Assembly: GCA_026724425.1 (NCBI GenBank) | Contig: JAIUCV010000003.1 | Location: forward strand, 56,933,088 to 56,997,087 | Reading direction: 5' to 3' | Source: Erythrophleum ivorense | Lineage: Eukaryota; Streptophyta; Magnoliopsida; Fabales; Fabaceae | Length of the DNA stretch: 64,000 bases | In this document: one piece after another, positions 50,618-61,535 of the stretch | How positions within the stretch are numbered: the first letter of the stretch is position 1 | Layout: each line of letters begins with the position of its first letter | Position numbers and translations under genes: made by a program | Notes under the pieces: model-generated | Databases searched by the model: none | Seen by the model: the letters and a program-made list of their open reading frames with translations, nothing else | What the model was told of the DNA's origin: nothing

Positions 50618-51070
50618 CTTTATGACTCGAACTCCGAATTTTCAACATGTATACTTTGTGCTTTGATTATTGCTTATTTTTCCCCAGCAAGAACCTTCTT
50701 AAAAACTTAAATCCGAATCCTTTCTATTTAGGAATAAATGCATAGTATGTAATTAAAAAGAAATAAATTGAGAGATGTAGAAATAAGTAGATTTTAATAT
50801 TGAAAATTAGAAATAAAACTTTTAATATTAGAAACTCTTTAATCTTTTTCTCTCCAATTGTATTATGTGTAATAGTGTAGATAATACACTTGTCTAAAAT
50901 CTAGTTTGACCTAGTTTTTAAAAAAGAAAATTTATTTATTTTTAAATGCTTATTTTAAGAAAATTAAATATTTGGCAAAATTTTTATAAAAAATAAATAG
51001 TTTTTGAGAAGCAACAAAAGTAGTTTTTTGTTTGAAAAAGAAGTAGAGAATTAAAAATTCTTATTAGAAG
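50618..51070 (+). repeat. Large repeat, copy B segment 4 (end of copy B)
   Basis: Resumes after the hAT with CTTTATGACTCGAACTCC and follows copy A 7209-7650. Similarity stops at GAATTAAAAATTCTTATTA, the same place where copy A meets the chromovirus fragment. Confidence 0.8.
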
Positions 51071-51121
51071 CCAAATACGAAAATTATTTTTAAAAAATAA
51101 ATTCAATCAAAATCTTTAATT

Positions 51122-51335
51122 TGTTATAAATTATTTTTTTATTTAATCTCTGGTTTCATTCACATTTATATATACCGACATTAATAATTTGATACTAAAA
51201 AAATATTTTTTAGTATCAAATTATTAATGTGGGCATATATAAAATAAATAAATTATTTTTTTATTTAATCTCTGCCTTCATTCACATTTATATATGCCCA
51301 CATTAATAATTTGATACTAAAAATATTTTTTAAAT
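51122..51335. repeat. Local forward-inverted-forward triplication
   Basis: A block containing TTTATTTAATCTCTGG, ATTCACATTTATATATACC and ACATTAATAATTTGATACTA appears forward at 51126-51201. Its end is inverted at 51203-51235 (TAGTATCAAATTATTAATGT) and the block is repeated forward at 51250-51325. The first two parts form a perfect hairpin stem of about 25 bp. Confidence 0.85.
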
Positions 51336-51942
51336 AAATATTTGTCAAAAATGTTATTTAAAAATTTGTCAAACACAAATTATTTTTTTACAGTGCTTTT
51401 TATGAAATTTAATAACGAAAATTTTCAAAATAAGGAAATATCTGCACCAAACTCCAAACAGGTTTTGTCTTCCTCCAATTAATCTAATTTTTCCTTTTAT
51501 TAAAAACAACAAATCCAAAATATTTTGGATACCCAAAAAAACTTTCTTATTGACAATTTGTGATAAAATTAAGCGGACTACTGACAAACATTTCAAAGAG
51601 TGATAACACTGTAAATTCAAATTGATTATGAAATTTACTTATGACATTATAATTATATACAAAATAATATTCTATCTTTCTATTAGATTATTACTATAAT
51701 TATATTTATTAACAAAATAAAAGTCAAATCAATTCTATGAATATAATTTATAAGTATGATTAAAGCAATAAATCTAATAAAATTGATAAAACATTATTTT
51801 TATACTTAGTAATTTATGAAGTCATTATGAAGGTTACTATAAATTTAAGTTTATAATATCATCATTCCACCTGAAAATGACTGTTTATGCTTTATAACTT
51901 GTATCTCTATTTTTGGAAAATTGACTTACTACACAAGGCTTT

Positions 51943-51944
51943 TT

Positions 51945-51982
<38 letters not shown>
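51943..51982. repeat. (CA)n(TA)n microsatellite
   Basis: A CACACA run followed by a TATATA run, about 40 bp. Confidence 0.9.
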
Positions 51983-52015
51983 AGCCAAAATACAAACAAG
52001 TAAACAAACAAAAAA

Positions 52016-52366
52016 TTAATACATATAACTGTCAAAATTTATTCTTAATATATATAACTGTTTTTTTAATACCTGTAAGTTTAATAAAAAAAATCTTTTT
52101 TTAATTAAATAAGGGAATAAGGATTGCTTTTTTTCTTAATTGTTTTAAATTAAATGAGGAACACAGAAGACTTTTTTTTTTCTTTTAAGATTCCGGATTC
52201 TTCTTAATTGGAAAATGTGGGGACCCCCCCCCCCCAAGGGGGGAGCAATTTGTATTCCCTTATTTAATTAAAAATATATATTGAATGCGGAGGTTACTTC
52301 GCATCTTTGAAAAAAAAAAATTAGTTATATATATTTGAAATAACTTTTAACAATTATATGTATTAG
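52016..52366. mobile_element. Foldback MITE with a 12-C run at its centre
   Basis: The left end TTAATACATATAACTGTCAA pairs with the reverse complement of the right end, CTAATACATATAATTGTTAA. Inner segments also pair (TTAATTAAATAAGGGAATA on both arms when read inward), giving arms of roughly 140-190 bp. The centre is GGGGA, twelve Cs, AA, six Gs, itself able to fold. No coding capacity; no clear target duplication, because both flanks are A- or T-runs. Confidence 0.65.
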
Positions 52367-52805
52367 TTTTTTTTTATTTTTTAAGCTTTATATATCTATA
52401 TATCTATATATATATATTATATGTCAAAAAAGCCACCTCAGAAGAAGAGGTTGAAGCCATAATAATGAACAAGTGTCCAATGGTCACAGGAACTCCTAGA
52501 GAAAGAGTTGAAAGTCAACTATATCTGTAAAATAGGTTTCTTCTTTTGTCTTTTCAAGTTCGCTCAGTTCATTTATGGATCATTTGTTGCGCGAAGATCA
52601 CACACGTCCAATTAATGTTAGACAGACTATGGGCTCGGGGACAAGAAGATTACTGAGTATTTCTCACAGTAAATGAGTTAGTTAACGTCGTTCTCTCTCA
52701 CTCACTTGCTATATATAATGTACGCTTCTCTTATTGTTATGGTATAAATAAAATTCTTTTTCTTTATAATATGCCACAAGTACCAGGTCTGAGATAAGTT
52801 TTGTT

Positions 52806-53853
52806 GTCAATCAAGTTTGTCAATTCATGCACTGTCCTACTGAAGCACACTAGCAAGCCACCAAGAGGATCCTAAGATATTGTTGGATTATTGATCACTT
52901 ATAATGAATTGATCCAAATTCATTGATGTAACCCAAGAGATGATTAACTAATTGTATAATTCATTATTGGTAACTAATTAATTTAACAAATTAATATTTA
53001 ATTTTTTTTTAATTTGAAAATTTAAATAGCCAATCACTGAGTTAAGTGAGAAAAAACTGACAATCAAAAAGCAATTTTGATTTATCATAAAGTAGATGAA
53101 CGTAAAAAACCTATGTGTGGGAGTTCAGAGAAAAAGACAAAGTTTTTTGAAAAATTGCAGACTCTCTCTTCGTCTCCCAGTTACTCTGAATTATTGGAGT
53201 CTCTGCTGTGAATATGATACTAGAATTCGACTTGGGACTATGATCATACTGCATGAGAAACTCCATCCACTGCAAGTAAGTATCCATAAACCCGACTCAT
53301 TTTCTTTGTATCTTAATGGAACTTTCTCTTTCGGCCTCCATCTTCAAAAGTCTCAGTCATTCCCTATCTATGCCTACTGTGATTCTTACTGGGCAGCTGA
53401 CATTGATAACCGCAAAAGTACCATAGAGTTCTGCATTTTCCTTGGCCACAACCTTGTCTCTTTGTTTCTCAAAGAAGCACTGAAGCAGAATACAGAAGGA
53501 TGGCCTTTGTGATTGCTGAGACAATGTGGCTGAAATCTCTTCTCTTTGAGCTTAACATTCCAATTCCTTAGCCACCAACCGTTGATTGTGACAATTTTAG
53601 TGCAATCCTGCTAGTTGCCAATCCTATTTTGCATTCTCGAACCAAATATATTGAGTTAGACATTCATTTTGTTCGTCAAAAGGCTACTACTAAAGAGATT
53701 GCTGTTGTTCATTCGTTATCTGATCAGCAAATTGCGGATGGATTCACTAAGCCAGTTTCCAAGCATAATTTCTCTGAGTTCAGAGACAAACTGAACATCC
53801 TTGATAAAGGGATCTTTAGCTTGAGGGGAGATGGTGGAATTAAGGAAGGGTAT
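52806..53853 (+). pseudogene. Copia pol remnant: end of reverse transcriptase and RNase H
   Basis: VCQFMHCPTEAH and KRILRY at 52808-52880 are the typical end of the copia reverse transcriptase. After a 428-bp interruption the frame resumes at 53309 with GTFSFGLHLQKSQSF, then AYCDSYWAADIDNRKST and FCIFLGHNLVS of RNase H. The C-terminal part lies at 53629-53853 (ILHSRTKYIELDIHFVR, then IADGFTKPVS). Stops and a frameshift near 53500-53580 disable it. Confidence 0.82.
52881..53308. mobile_element. Insertion inside the copia remnant, possibly a solo LTR
   Basis: This 428-bp block separates two parts of a contiguous protein family alignment (…RILRY and NGTFSFGL…). It begins TGTTGGATTATTGATC, a common copia LTR start, but the expected CA end and a clean 5-bp duplication are not evident. 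The type is therefore tentative, although the fact of insertion is well supported by the protein reading. Confidence 0.5.
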
Positions 53854-54019
53854 TGAGAGTAGTTTTTACAGTTAGTGAGTTGGTTAACATATTTAGTATT
53901 CTGTTCACTCTCTCACACATTTCCTTTTATAATGTACACTTCTCTTATTGATATAGTAAGAATGAAATCCTTCTTCTCTAATTCTTTTCTTCTCCATCAC
54001 TCTTCCCAAAGACAAGGTT

Positions 54020-54025
<6 letters not shown>

Positions 54026-54058
<33 letters not shown>
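54026..54058. repeat. (CA)n(TA)n microsatellite
   Basis: ACACAC run followed by ATATAT, immediately after the copia 3' LTR. Confidence 0.9.
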
Positions 54059-54059
<1 letters not shown>

Positions 54060-54621
54060 GATTTAGAAAGTTTCATTATAGCAGAAGTAAACAGGATTGT
54101 AATGGTTAAATATCAGAATGCTTCAGGGCATCAAAATCCACAATACAAATATTGTTGAAACATGGATAATTCAGAGAAGTCATGTCAGTGTTGAATATTC
54201 ATCTCTGTGCTGTATTCCGTTCTGTGCCCATGTCCATGTTTTTTAGCTTGAAACTGTAGGAGGCATAGGCAGTCTCCTAACCCTCTTACTACGATATTGA
54301 GGTTCAACATTACATAAATATTATAAACAAATATATACAATTTTCTCACCCAAACTAGTGTAACTTAATCCATGAGTTCTCACAAGTTACAACTTACCAA
54401 GCAATATTAACAACTATAGAGCAGTAACATAAACTCAAACCAATAAGATGATCGTAATACAAATCTATACTTAAAACAGAAAGCTTGAACCTTCATATCA
54501 ACCTCACTTCCATTTTGAAGACTGAGACTAATGCCATGTGCGCTATCGATTCACTGGCAGAAAAGCTTTACTAATTTTGATGTACTAGATGGATGAGAAT
54601 AACAAATATTTTATATAGCAA

Positions 54622-57007
54622 TTACTCATGATCGATGGTTGTTGGAATGCGTGTACGATCCAAGGCGCTTTTCTTATCAAGTGAGTTTGATTGGTGGAGT
54701 TCATAAAATTGCCTGTATGTTAATGAAGTGTAGGCTGGTGGGTGGCTTTCACTGAGAAGCTCTGGCACTGGGCCGATAAGTTGGTCTAGTGATGGGCCAT
54801 TTGCGGTCACCATTGTTATCCTTGTAGCATTGCTGTACAGTGCTGCTCTATGCACATTGCTCTTGTACTTTCCATTAGTCACAATCTAAACAAAACATAA
54901 GCAAGAAAGCTCAACTCAAATATGCATTGAGCCATTAAGTATCTTTATAATCTCATAAGATATTATGGTATTTAATATTTATTATTGAATGCTTGAAAGC
55001 TATCAAATGATGCTAGAGCTATTTTGTAAAAACTAACAAAACTAAACTTAGAAGCGTCTGCTACACAATTATCTCGACTCTAACATCTTAGATTTCAAGC
55101 AACATCTAAGATATCTGTGTTTGGTACATTAATATTCAAGATCGCTAATGTCATTTAAGAAATCAGACAAGCATAGGACAACACCATATTAAGTGGTAAG
55201 AGTTACCATCCAAAAGCCATAGGGATATCAGATGTACCACTTTTGGCTTTGTTAATTTTGTAAAATACTAATTGTGTCCTTTCTATACAGAAATCGTAAA
55301 TACAATGGTATCCAAGACGTCAAAGGATGTGAGATCAATCCTCATGTGGGAAAATGCATCCATCTTAAATATCAGGGTGAAAATGACAGCGCATAAAGTC
55401 TCTTGCATGTCTTAGTTATGTTTGCAGATATAGCTAATTCTATGTATTGAGATGATAGAGCTATGATGATGATAATATATACTAGCAGATAGGTACCTCT
55501 AGTAGATCAGCTGTGTTAACCATTAAAGCATTGGGAGGAACATTCACTTTGACCCAATTGCCATTATGCAGAGTCTGAAGGCCGCTGATGCCATTCTCTG
55601 AGACTATAGTGAGCAAGCCATGATCAGAGTGAGGATGAATCCCCACTGCAAGTTCTGGCTGTGGACATGGAGGGTACAGATTTGCAACGAAGACTTGAAA
55701 GCTTGACTCTAAATTCATAGCCTTACTCATGTAGTTTGGTTCCAATCCCAAGCTTTCTGATACACCTTTCAGCAGTTCCCTTATGATTTCTCTACTTCTC
55801 TTGAAGTACTCAACTGCAGTATCACTGTAGCATCAAGAACTGAAGTCAGAAATTTGTTATGTGTGTGTGTGTGTGTGTGTGAGTACGTATTCAAGCACTT
55901 GTTTAGAAAATGGGATGGCAGACGAAGGATAAAAGATTCAAAAGCAACTAACTTTTGAATCTATTGTAATAAGATAACAACAAAAGCAGGTAATGAAAAC
56001 TATGATTTAAGAAGTTCTAAAATCATATTTGGATGGCTAGTAATTTAAATTTCAGTTTTGTGAGAAACATCATGCATACCTAAATCCAGCAGGTTTATGA
56101 GGGAAATGAAACTCCGGATGTACAAAGACTTTGAGAAAATCCCTCCAGCAGTGTACCGTTTCTACAGCAGTATTGCAGCTAGAGCCAAACCTCATGGGGT
56201 CAAAAAAATGCTTCCCTTGAAATTCTCTCTTTTCCTCGTCTGAAAGATTGAAAAATCCTTTTACCCCTTCCATCATGCTGTCTATCAGGCCCTCCGGGAT
56301 ACCATGATTGATCAACTACAAGTCATGAACTTCTGTACTGAGTTCATTACATAAATAAAAAAGTGAATTAACCAATTCAGTCCCTCAAAGATAGCTTGTA
56401 CATTAGTTTGGTCTCCAATCATTTTTTATATCACCTCAATGCACAAATTGTCATTTTCACATCAAATAATATCCTGTTGTCATTCTGTTAGCTAAGATTT
56501 AACATTTTATGCACCTGCTTGTGATCGTCTGTTTATTCTGATATTAAATTTAATCTAATGCTGTAATGGAAGGAAATGATAATTTGTGTATTCAGGTGAT
56601 GTAAAAACGAATAGAAGGACTAACCTAATGTACAAGTCATCTTTCAGGGACGAACTAGTTAATTCACTCCAAAAGAAAATTCTGTTTCTGCAAAAGCATG
56701 GCTAGCTAAGCTGGGTGGTATAGATTTTTACCAAGAAGAAGCCCCATTCTTCACAAGCTTGGCCAAGATCTTGGATGATTTTGCACCTTTGTTCAGAGTT
56801 GCTGGAGGTAAGAATAGAGAAGTCAATGATGGGAATTATATCTTCTGATGAGTCTAGAACTGCTAGATCATGAAGATTTTTGGAGGCAAAAGAGGAAGGT
56901 ATAGAAGTAAGGCCAGATTCAGACAGGGATTTGATAGTGGTTAATTTGGGTGAACGGATAGAAGACTGTTCTGTGAAATCACTAGCAATAGTAATTGATG
57001 CAGCCAT
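54622..57007 (-). CDS. 2-oxoglutarate/Fe(II)-dependent dioxygenase, four exons
   Basis: Exons are 56732-57007, 56080-56315, 55497-55824 and 54622-54885. All three introns (416, 255 and 611 bp) have GT-AG ends and compatible phases, giving 367 aa, a normal length for plant soluble 2-OGDs (DOXC class). The N-terminal DIOX_N domain includes IIPIIDFSIL and CEEWGFF followed by INHGIPEG across the first junction. The jelly-roll domain has NLYPPC (Asn219, Tyr221), the iron ligands His236-x-Asp238 (HPHSDHG) and His292 (VHRAAL). The 2-oxoglutarate-binding Arg302 sits in R-I-T, where most relatives have R-x-S. The start is the first ATG in a good context (CCATGGC). It resembles plant proteins annotated as 2-OGD 19-like or flavanone-3-hydroxylase-like; the substrate cannot be deduced. 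No visible lesion. Confidence 0.92.
55861..55881. repeat. (GT)n microsatellite in intron 2 of the dioxygenase gene
   Basis: About ten GT units lie between exons 2 and 3, a potentially polymorphic marker for this gene. Confidence 0.9.
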
Positions 57008-57059
57008 GGATTTTGGATAAGAGTAAAGAGAGAATGAGAGAGGCAAAGAAGGCAGAGAG

Positions 57060-60000
57060 TGAGTGAGAGAATTGGAGTAACACTACTAGTCAAGAAAGAT
57101 ATTTCATTTTTTCAAGTAGAGACAGTAGGATTGCTTGCATGGACCATTTCAAGGATTGGCTTTTAGTGGACCATTTTCTGCTAAACTATCCCTACTGCAG
57201 GACTGGCTTTTAGTGGCATTTTTCATTCTGTGAAAAATATCCAAATCGAACTTTGTACTATGACACACTATTGTTGGATTATATTTTAAAATTATATTTG
57301 GAAAAAGGAATATTCTTATTATACTATAATTTTGAATTTTTTTAATATTCCATTTATTTGTTTTTTAAAAAGAAATCTTAAGAAGTACTTTTTATTTTTC
57401 AAAAAAATTACTTCTCCTAACCTATTTACATATTTTTTAAAAAATATTAATTATTTTTATGTTTTTAACTTATACTTTCCAATTTTTTTCCAAATATATT
57501 ATATATTTTTCCATATGACAAATTTTTCTTATTTATTTTTTATTTCTTCTTTTATTTCTTCCTTCAAAATATAATATTAATGTTTTATTTTCAGTTTTTT
57601 ATATGTAATAAATACCCAAAATAACAACTAAAAAAAAGATTATTGTACAATAAACATGTAACAAAACTAAACAAATTAATATGTAATAAAATTAATTTAA
57701 ATGATAATGATAACTTCTATTTTCTAACTAAACTTTCATGATTATAAAATTATTATTATTATTACATAAATGTTCTAAAATCTATAAGTTTTATGCATAA
57801 CAAAAAAATGCTATCTACAAAAATTATTACAAATATATCTCATTGCAAAAAATATCACATTTTCCTTCAATAATCAAAAATGCCAATAAATTTTTAGATA
57901 CTATGTCCCACTCACTTAGGATATTGTTAACAAATGTGGCTTTAACTAATAAATTTTGTAACACTTTTTTTTCTTACCAATACTTCAAGCCAGTAGAAGT
58001 AAAAAAAATGGGGAAAAAATTTCGTATAACTCTTAGCTAAAGAAGTTAGTCACTTTCATATGGGTTGAGGCATTATATAAGTGGGACATGCAAGGGGTAA
58101 ACTATAGATAATATGTCCCATTATCTATCATTTTTTAGCTAATCATAATTTTTAGAAATTTGGACCTCCAATCAATGGTAAACATGTGTCAAGATAAATC
58201 TGGCCAAATTATTTTATTGCTCTAATGATGTGTCTGATCAATTAACTAACTAGTTATACCATTAGTTTTTCACAAGCTAGCTTGCAAAAAGGTCCTACAA
58301 GCTAGTTTGTAAAAAGAGAATTTGAATTGAGAATCTATTGTTCTAAATTCATAAGCATTAAATTGGACCGTTGAATCATGATTTATTGTACTTAAATTCA
58401 GTTTTAATAATTTTGAATTTTACACAATTAATTCTAACATCATAGGGCAACTTTTTTCTGCATTGATTCATGTAAATTCAGACACAATAAGTCTGAATTC
58501 ATTAATTTTATTACCTTGAAGGCAAATTTTCTTTTCTATTACTTTTTGGATTTTTTTTTATTACTTCTAAATCAAAAAATGAAGCATTGAGTCAAGACTC
58601 AAATTTATTTCTAATATGAATATGTTACCTTGAATTGCCTTTGGTTTCTTAATTTGGGTGAGCATCCACTGAATTAAGTTAAACTGTCTATGGCATATTT
58701 GTAAGAATACTCAAATTGACTGGTATATGTATGTTAAGTCAATTTCAAGTGTATGTGTAAACATATTAAAGATGAATCTTTTTTAATATCTATTTTTTAT
58801 TGATTTGTTGTATATGCATCAGGTCTATTAAAAAATATATATGTTTTATTTATCTATCTTCAAATGTGAATTCTTTCAATTTCAAAGAAAGAAAGTTATA
58901 AGTAAGTCATAATTGTGAGCTCCACTATTCAGGTGGTTTATATGCAGATTTTATCTATCTTTTTATCAAATCAACACCAAATTCCTCTAATCAACATATA
59001 TAAAAGCTCAAAGTTTGGATCACTCTTTATAACTGTTCATTAATGCAACCAACTAGTTTGCCCTAGGACTCACTTTTTTTAAAAAAAAAAATCTCCTCCT
59101 TTTAACTTTTCTTTTTTCAAATTTTCTTGCTCCTCTCGATCCTGTACATTAGTACAGGGTAGCTTCCTAGTTACAAATGTAAGTGAAAAAAAAAAAAAGA
59201 AAAAAAAATCCTCTTAAAATTTGAATCACTTACAAATAACTTCCTAACTTTTTAAATTGAAAATTAAGTTTCTCAGCTTTCACAAAACAAAAAATAAGTC
59301 TTTTTGTTTATTTTTCCATTAAAAATATTAACTCAAACTCCATATCAAACTTTACCATAATTAACTTAGTAAATTCTCATTTTTGCCCTAATACCGATAT
59401 GTCAATTATAAGAAAGTCTAATGTGATGTATGAATTAACATCATGAAGGAAAAAATAATAAAAGAGCATATTTCTTAGAATGTAAAAGTTAAAGAACCCA
59501 ATTTTTGTTTTTGAAAATTTAGGAGCCTCTTTGCCAATGGCCTAAAGTTGATGCCAGATTTTATTGCAATTAAAAAACTGCTTTCTACAAAACAAGACAA
59601 CTGGGACATTGGGTATCAGGTATCATTACGAACCATGAGTGCAAAGTGGATCCCCACTAGTATGTATTATCCTTCTTTTTTTGTTTTTAGTATGCAACTT
59701 CAAGAAGAACTATTTAGTGAATGAACTGTTTTTCATAGTATTAAAAATCTCACATCACTTACCTCCATTTTCTCAATGCAGTTTATATATCTATTTAGTA
59801 ACTTCATTTGATACCGATTAATTTTGAGTTAAAATCTAATATGATATCAAAGTCTAATTCCACCGCCCATCGTTTACTCTGGCGATAAGAGCCCACGTTT
59901 GTGTATTGGACTTGGGCCTCTTTTTCCCATTTCTTGATCTTTATTATATCTTTTTTCTTGATCAAATGATAATTTTCCTGATATTTTTCTTGTTCTTGTC

Positions 60001-61350
60001 TTTTCCCCCACAATCACGCTTCTGAAAATCTGTGGTACGCTGAATCTGTAACCTTGGGTCCCCTATGGTTTCTGAATTTGAATGAGCACTCACGTTAAAC
60101 TGTCCATATTGTATTTGCCTGCTGAGATGCCTAACTTTTACCAAGCATTTGACTTCACTGTTTTGTTTCATTGAATCTGATTCTTTTTATTTTTTTTTCT
60201 TGACATCCAATGGAACGAAGATTTGTTATTTTAATATTACTCACCACATTTCTTCAATAGAGTTTACCACTAACACAAAATTCCAACAACATAAGTTTAC
60301 TGCAAATCTCTCACCGACTTCTTTTTAGTAAGTGAACCAGCCAACTTGGATCCCTGCTTTAGTGCCACTCCTCTTACAAGAATTTAAATCGTTTGAATTT
60401 AATTTCAACAATTTAAATGTCATGCTTTTTATCTTTTATTTTTTTACTTTTGACATTTTTCTTATTTTAAATAAAACAAAACACAAAATAAAGACATTTG
60501 TAAATTTTCATCCGAAGAACTCTAATATAGGTTAAAAAAATTGTCTTTATCCTTCATTTATTTCTTTCAAATAAAAAGAAATATCAAAATAAAATAAAAC
60601 ATGGAATATTGTTTCAAGAGAAGCAGCACTAGCCACTAACTGCGTGCTGGATCCAGATTGGTGAACCAACAAATGTTGACGAAGATGCACGAAGATTTTG
60701 AGTTTGGCACGAGAAATGTATATCAATTTCGGGTTCTAATCAAGCTAGCACTAAATATCCTTTTGCTAAATTTTCTGAACAGTGAGTAGAATTAGGAATT
60801 CAAATTGTGTTTCCATTCTTGTGAATCATGGTTTTCACTATTTCTTCATTAAGAGCAGCATCAGTGCTTTCCCAGTGGAATTATTCTCCTTTTTTCTGGC
60901 TCTTTTCTATGTAACTCCAAGATGACACAGAAACAATTAGTTGTAAGAGCATGACAATCCTCATGAATCTCTGTCAGAACATAATATTTCACATCAAGTG
61001 ATCAAACCTTGTGTTAAATAAGAAGCCTCTTGACCTTTAAGATGTCATGCATTTAATTTCAGAAATTCTAGAAATACTTGCAGGACGGTAGCATCATCAC
61101 TTCAGAGTTTGGAAAAAGGCTGATTAGAGTTTGATTTTTGGCTCTAGAAAACCAAAACGATCATGCAATTACATCATAATTCAAGCTTTATGAAACAAAA
61201 TTTGGGAAAGATAAACCTCATCATATAAGTAACTTTTGATTTTTGATATTATACACTTCAGCATCACATGGCTTATTTGATGCATCAAGGAAAAAACCTG
61301 CAACTTCTCTCGCCTTGTTGAGAGTTAACGCATATTCATTTCAGTTTCTC
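57060..61350. other. Intergenic DNA, no gene seen
   Basis: AT-rich with many T- and A-runs. Short frames here (for example 57332-57574 and 59639-59821) are phenylalanine-, leucine- or isoleucine-rich translations of T-rich DNA without domains. The dioxygenase promoter lies at the left end; a single TTGACT word on the minus strand at 57086-57091 could be a W-box. Confidence 0.5.
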
Positions 61351-61501
61351 AAGATATGTTTGGATTGAGGAATATGGAGAAGAAGAAAAGGGGAGGAAAA
61401 ATATGATTCATAGTTTCATACCTTTCCCTTGGTCTAGATCTGAATCAAGCATTTCTTTCTCTTTGTTTTTCTTTCATTTTTCTCAGATCCAAACATATCC
61501 T
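61351..61501. mobile_element. Small MITE-like inverted-repeat element
   Basis: The left end AAGATATGTTTGGATTGAGG and the right end in reverse complement (AGGATATGTTTGGATCTGAG) form inverted repeats of about 15-20 bp, 150 bp apart. The interior is purine-rich on the left and pyrimidine-rich on the right. A target duplication is not clear. It sits just downstream of the RING-H2 stop codon. Confidence 0.45.
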
Positions 61502-61535
61502 AAGATAATTTACCTGACATAGAAGGCCAAAATCA

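Larger units (their letters stand above)
52654..54020 (+). mobile_element. Ty1/copia element, internally deleted
   Basis: Two diverged LTR-like segments flank a polymerase remnant: 52654 to about 52800 (TGAGTATTTCTCACAG...TTAACG...TAATGTACGCTTCTCTTATT) and 53854 to about 54020 (TGAGAGTAGTTTTTACAG...TTAAC...TAATGTACACTTCTCTTATT). A purine-rich tract (GAGGGGAGATGG) precedes the right one. Gag, protease, integrase and most of the reverse transcriptase are missing, so the left LTR joins directly to the end of pol. The right end is blurred by a CA/TA microsatellite. Confidence 0.7.

Noticed and set aside
57332..57574. 80-aa hydrophobic frame resembling membrane segments
   Set aside because: Phenylalanine/isoleucine-rich translation of T-rich intergenic DNA with no start context or homology that I recognise.
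59830..59860. TATGATATCAAAG word resembling a tRNA-Met primer-binding site or a tRNA B box
   Set aside because: No flanking LTR termini, no polymerase remnant and no foldable tRNA cloverleaf could be found around it.
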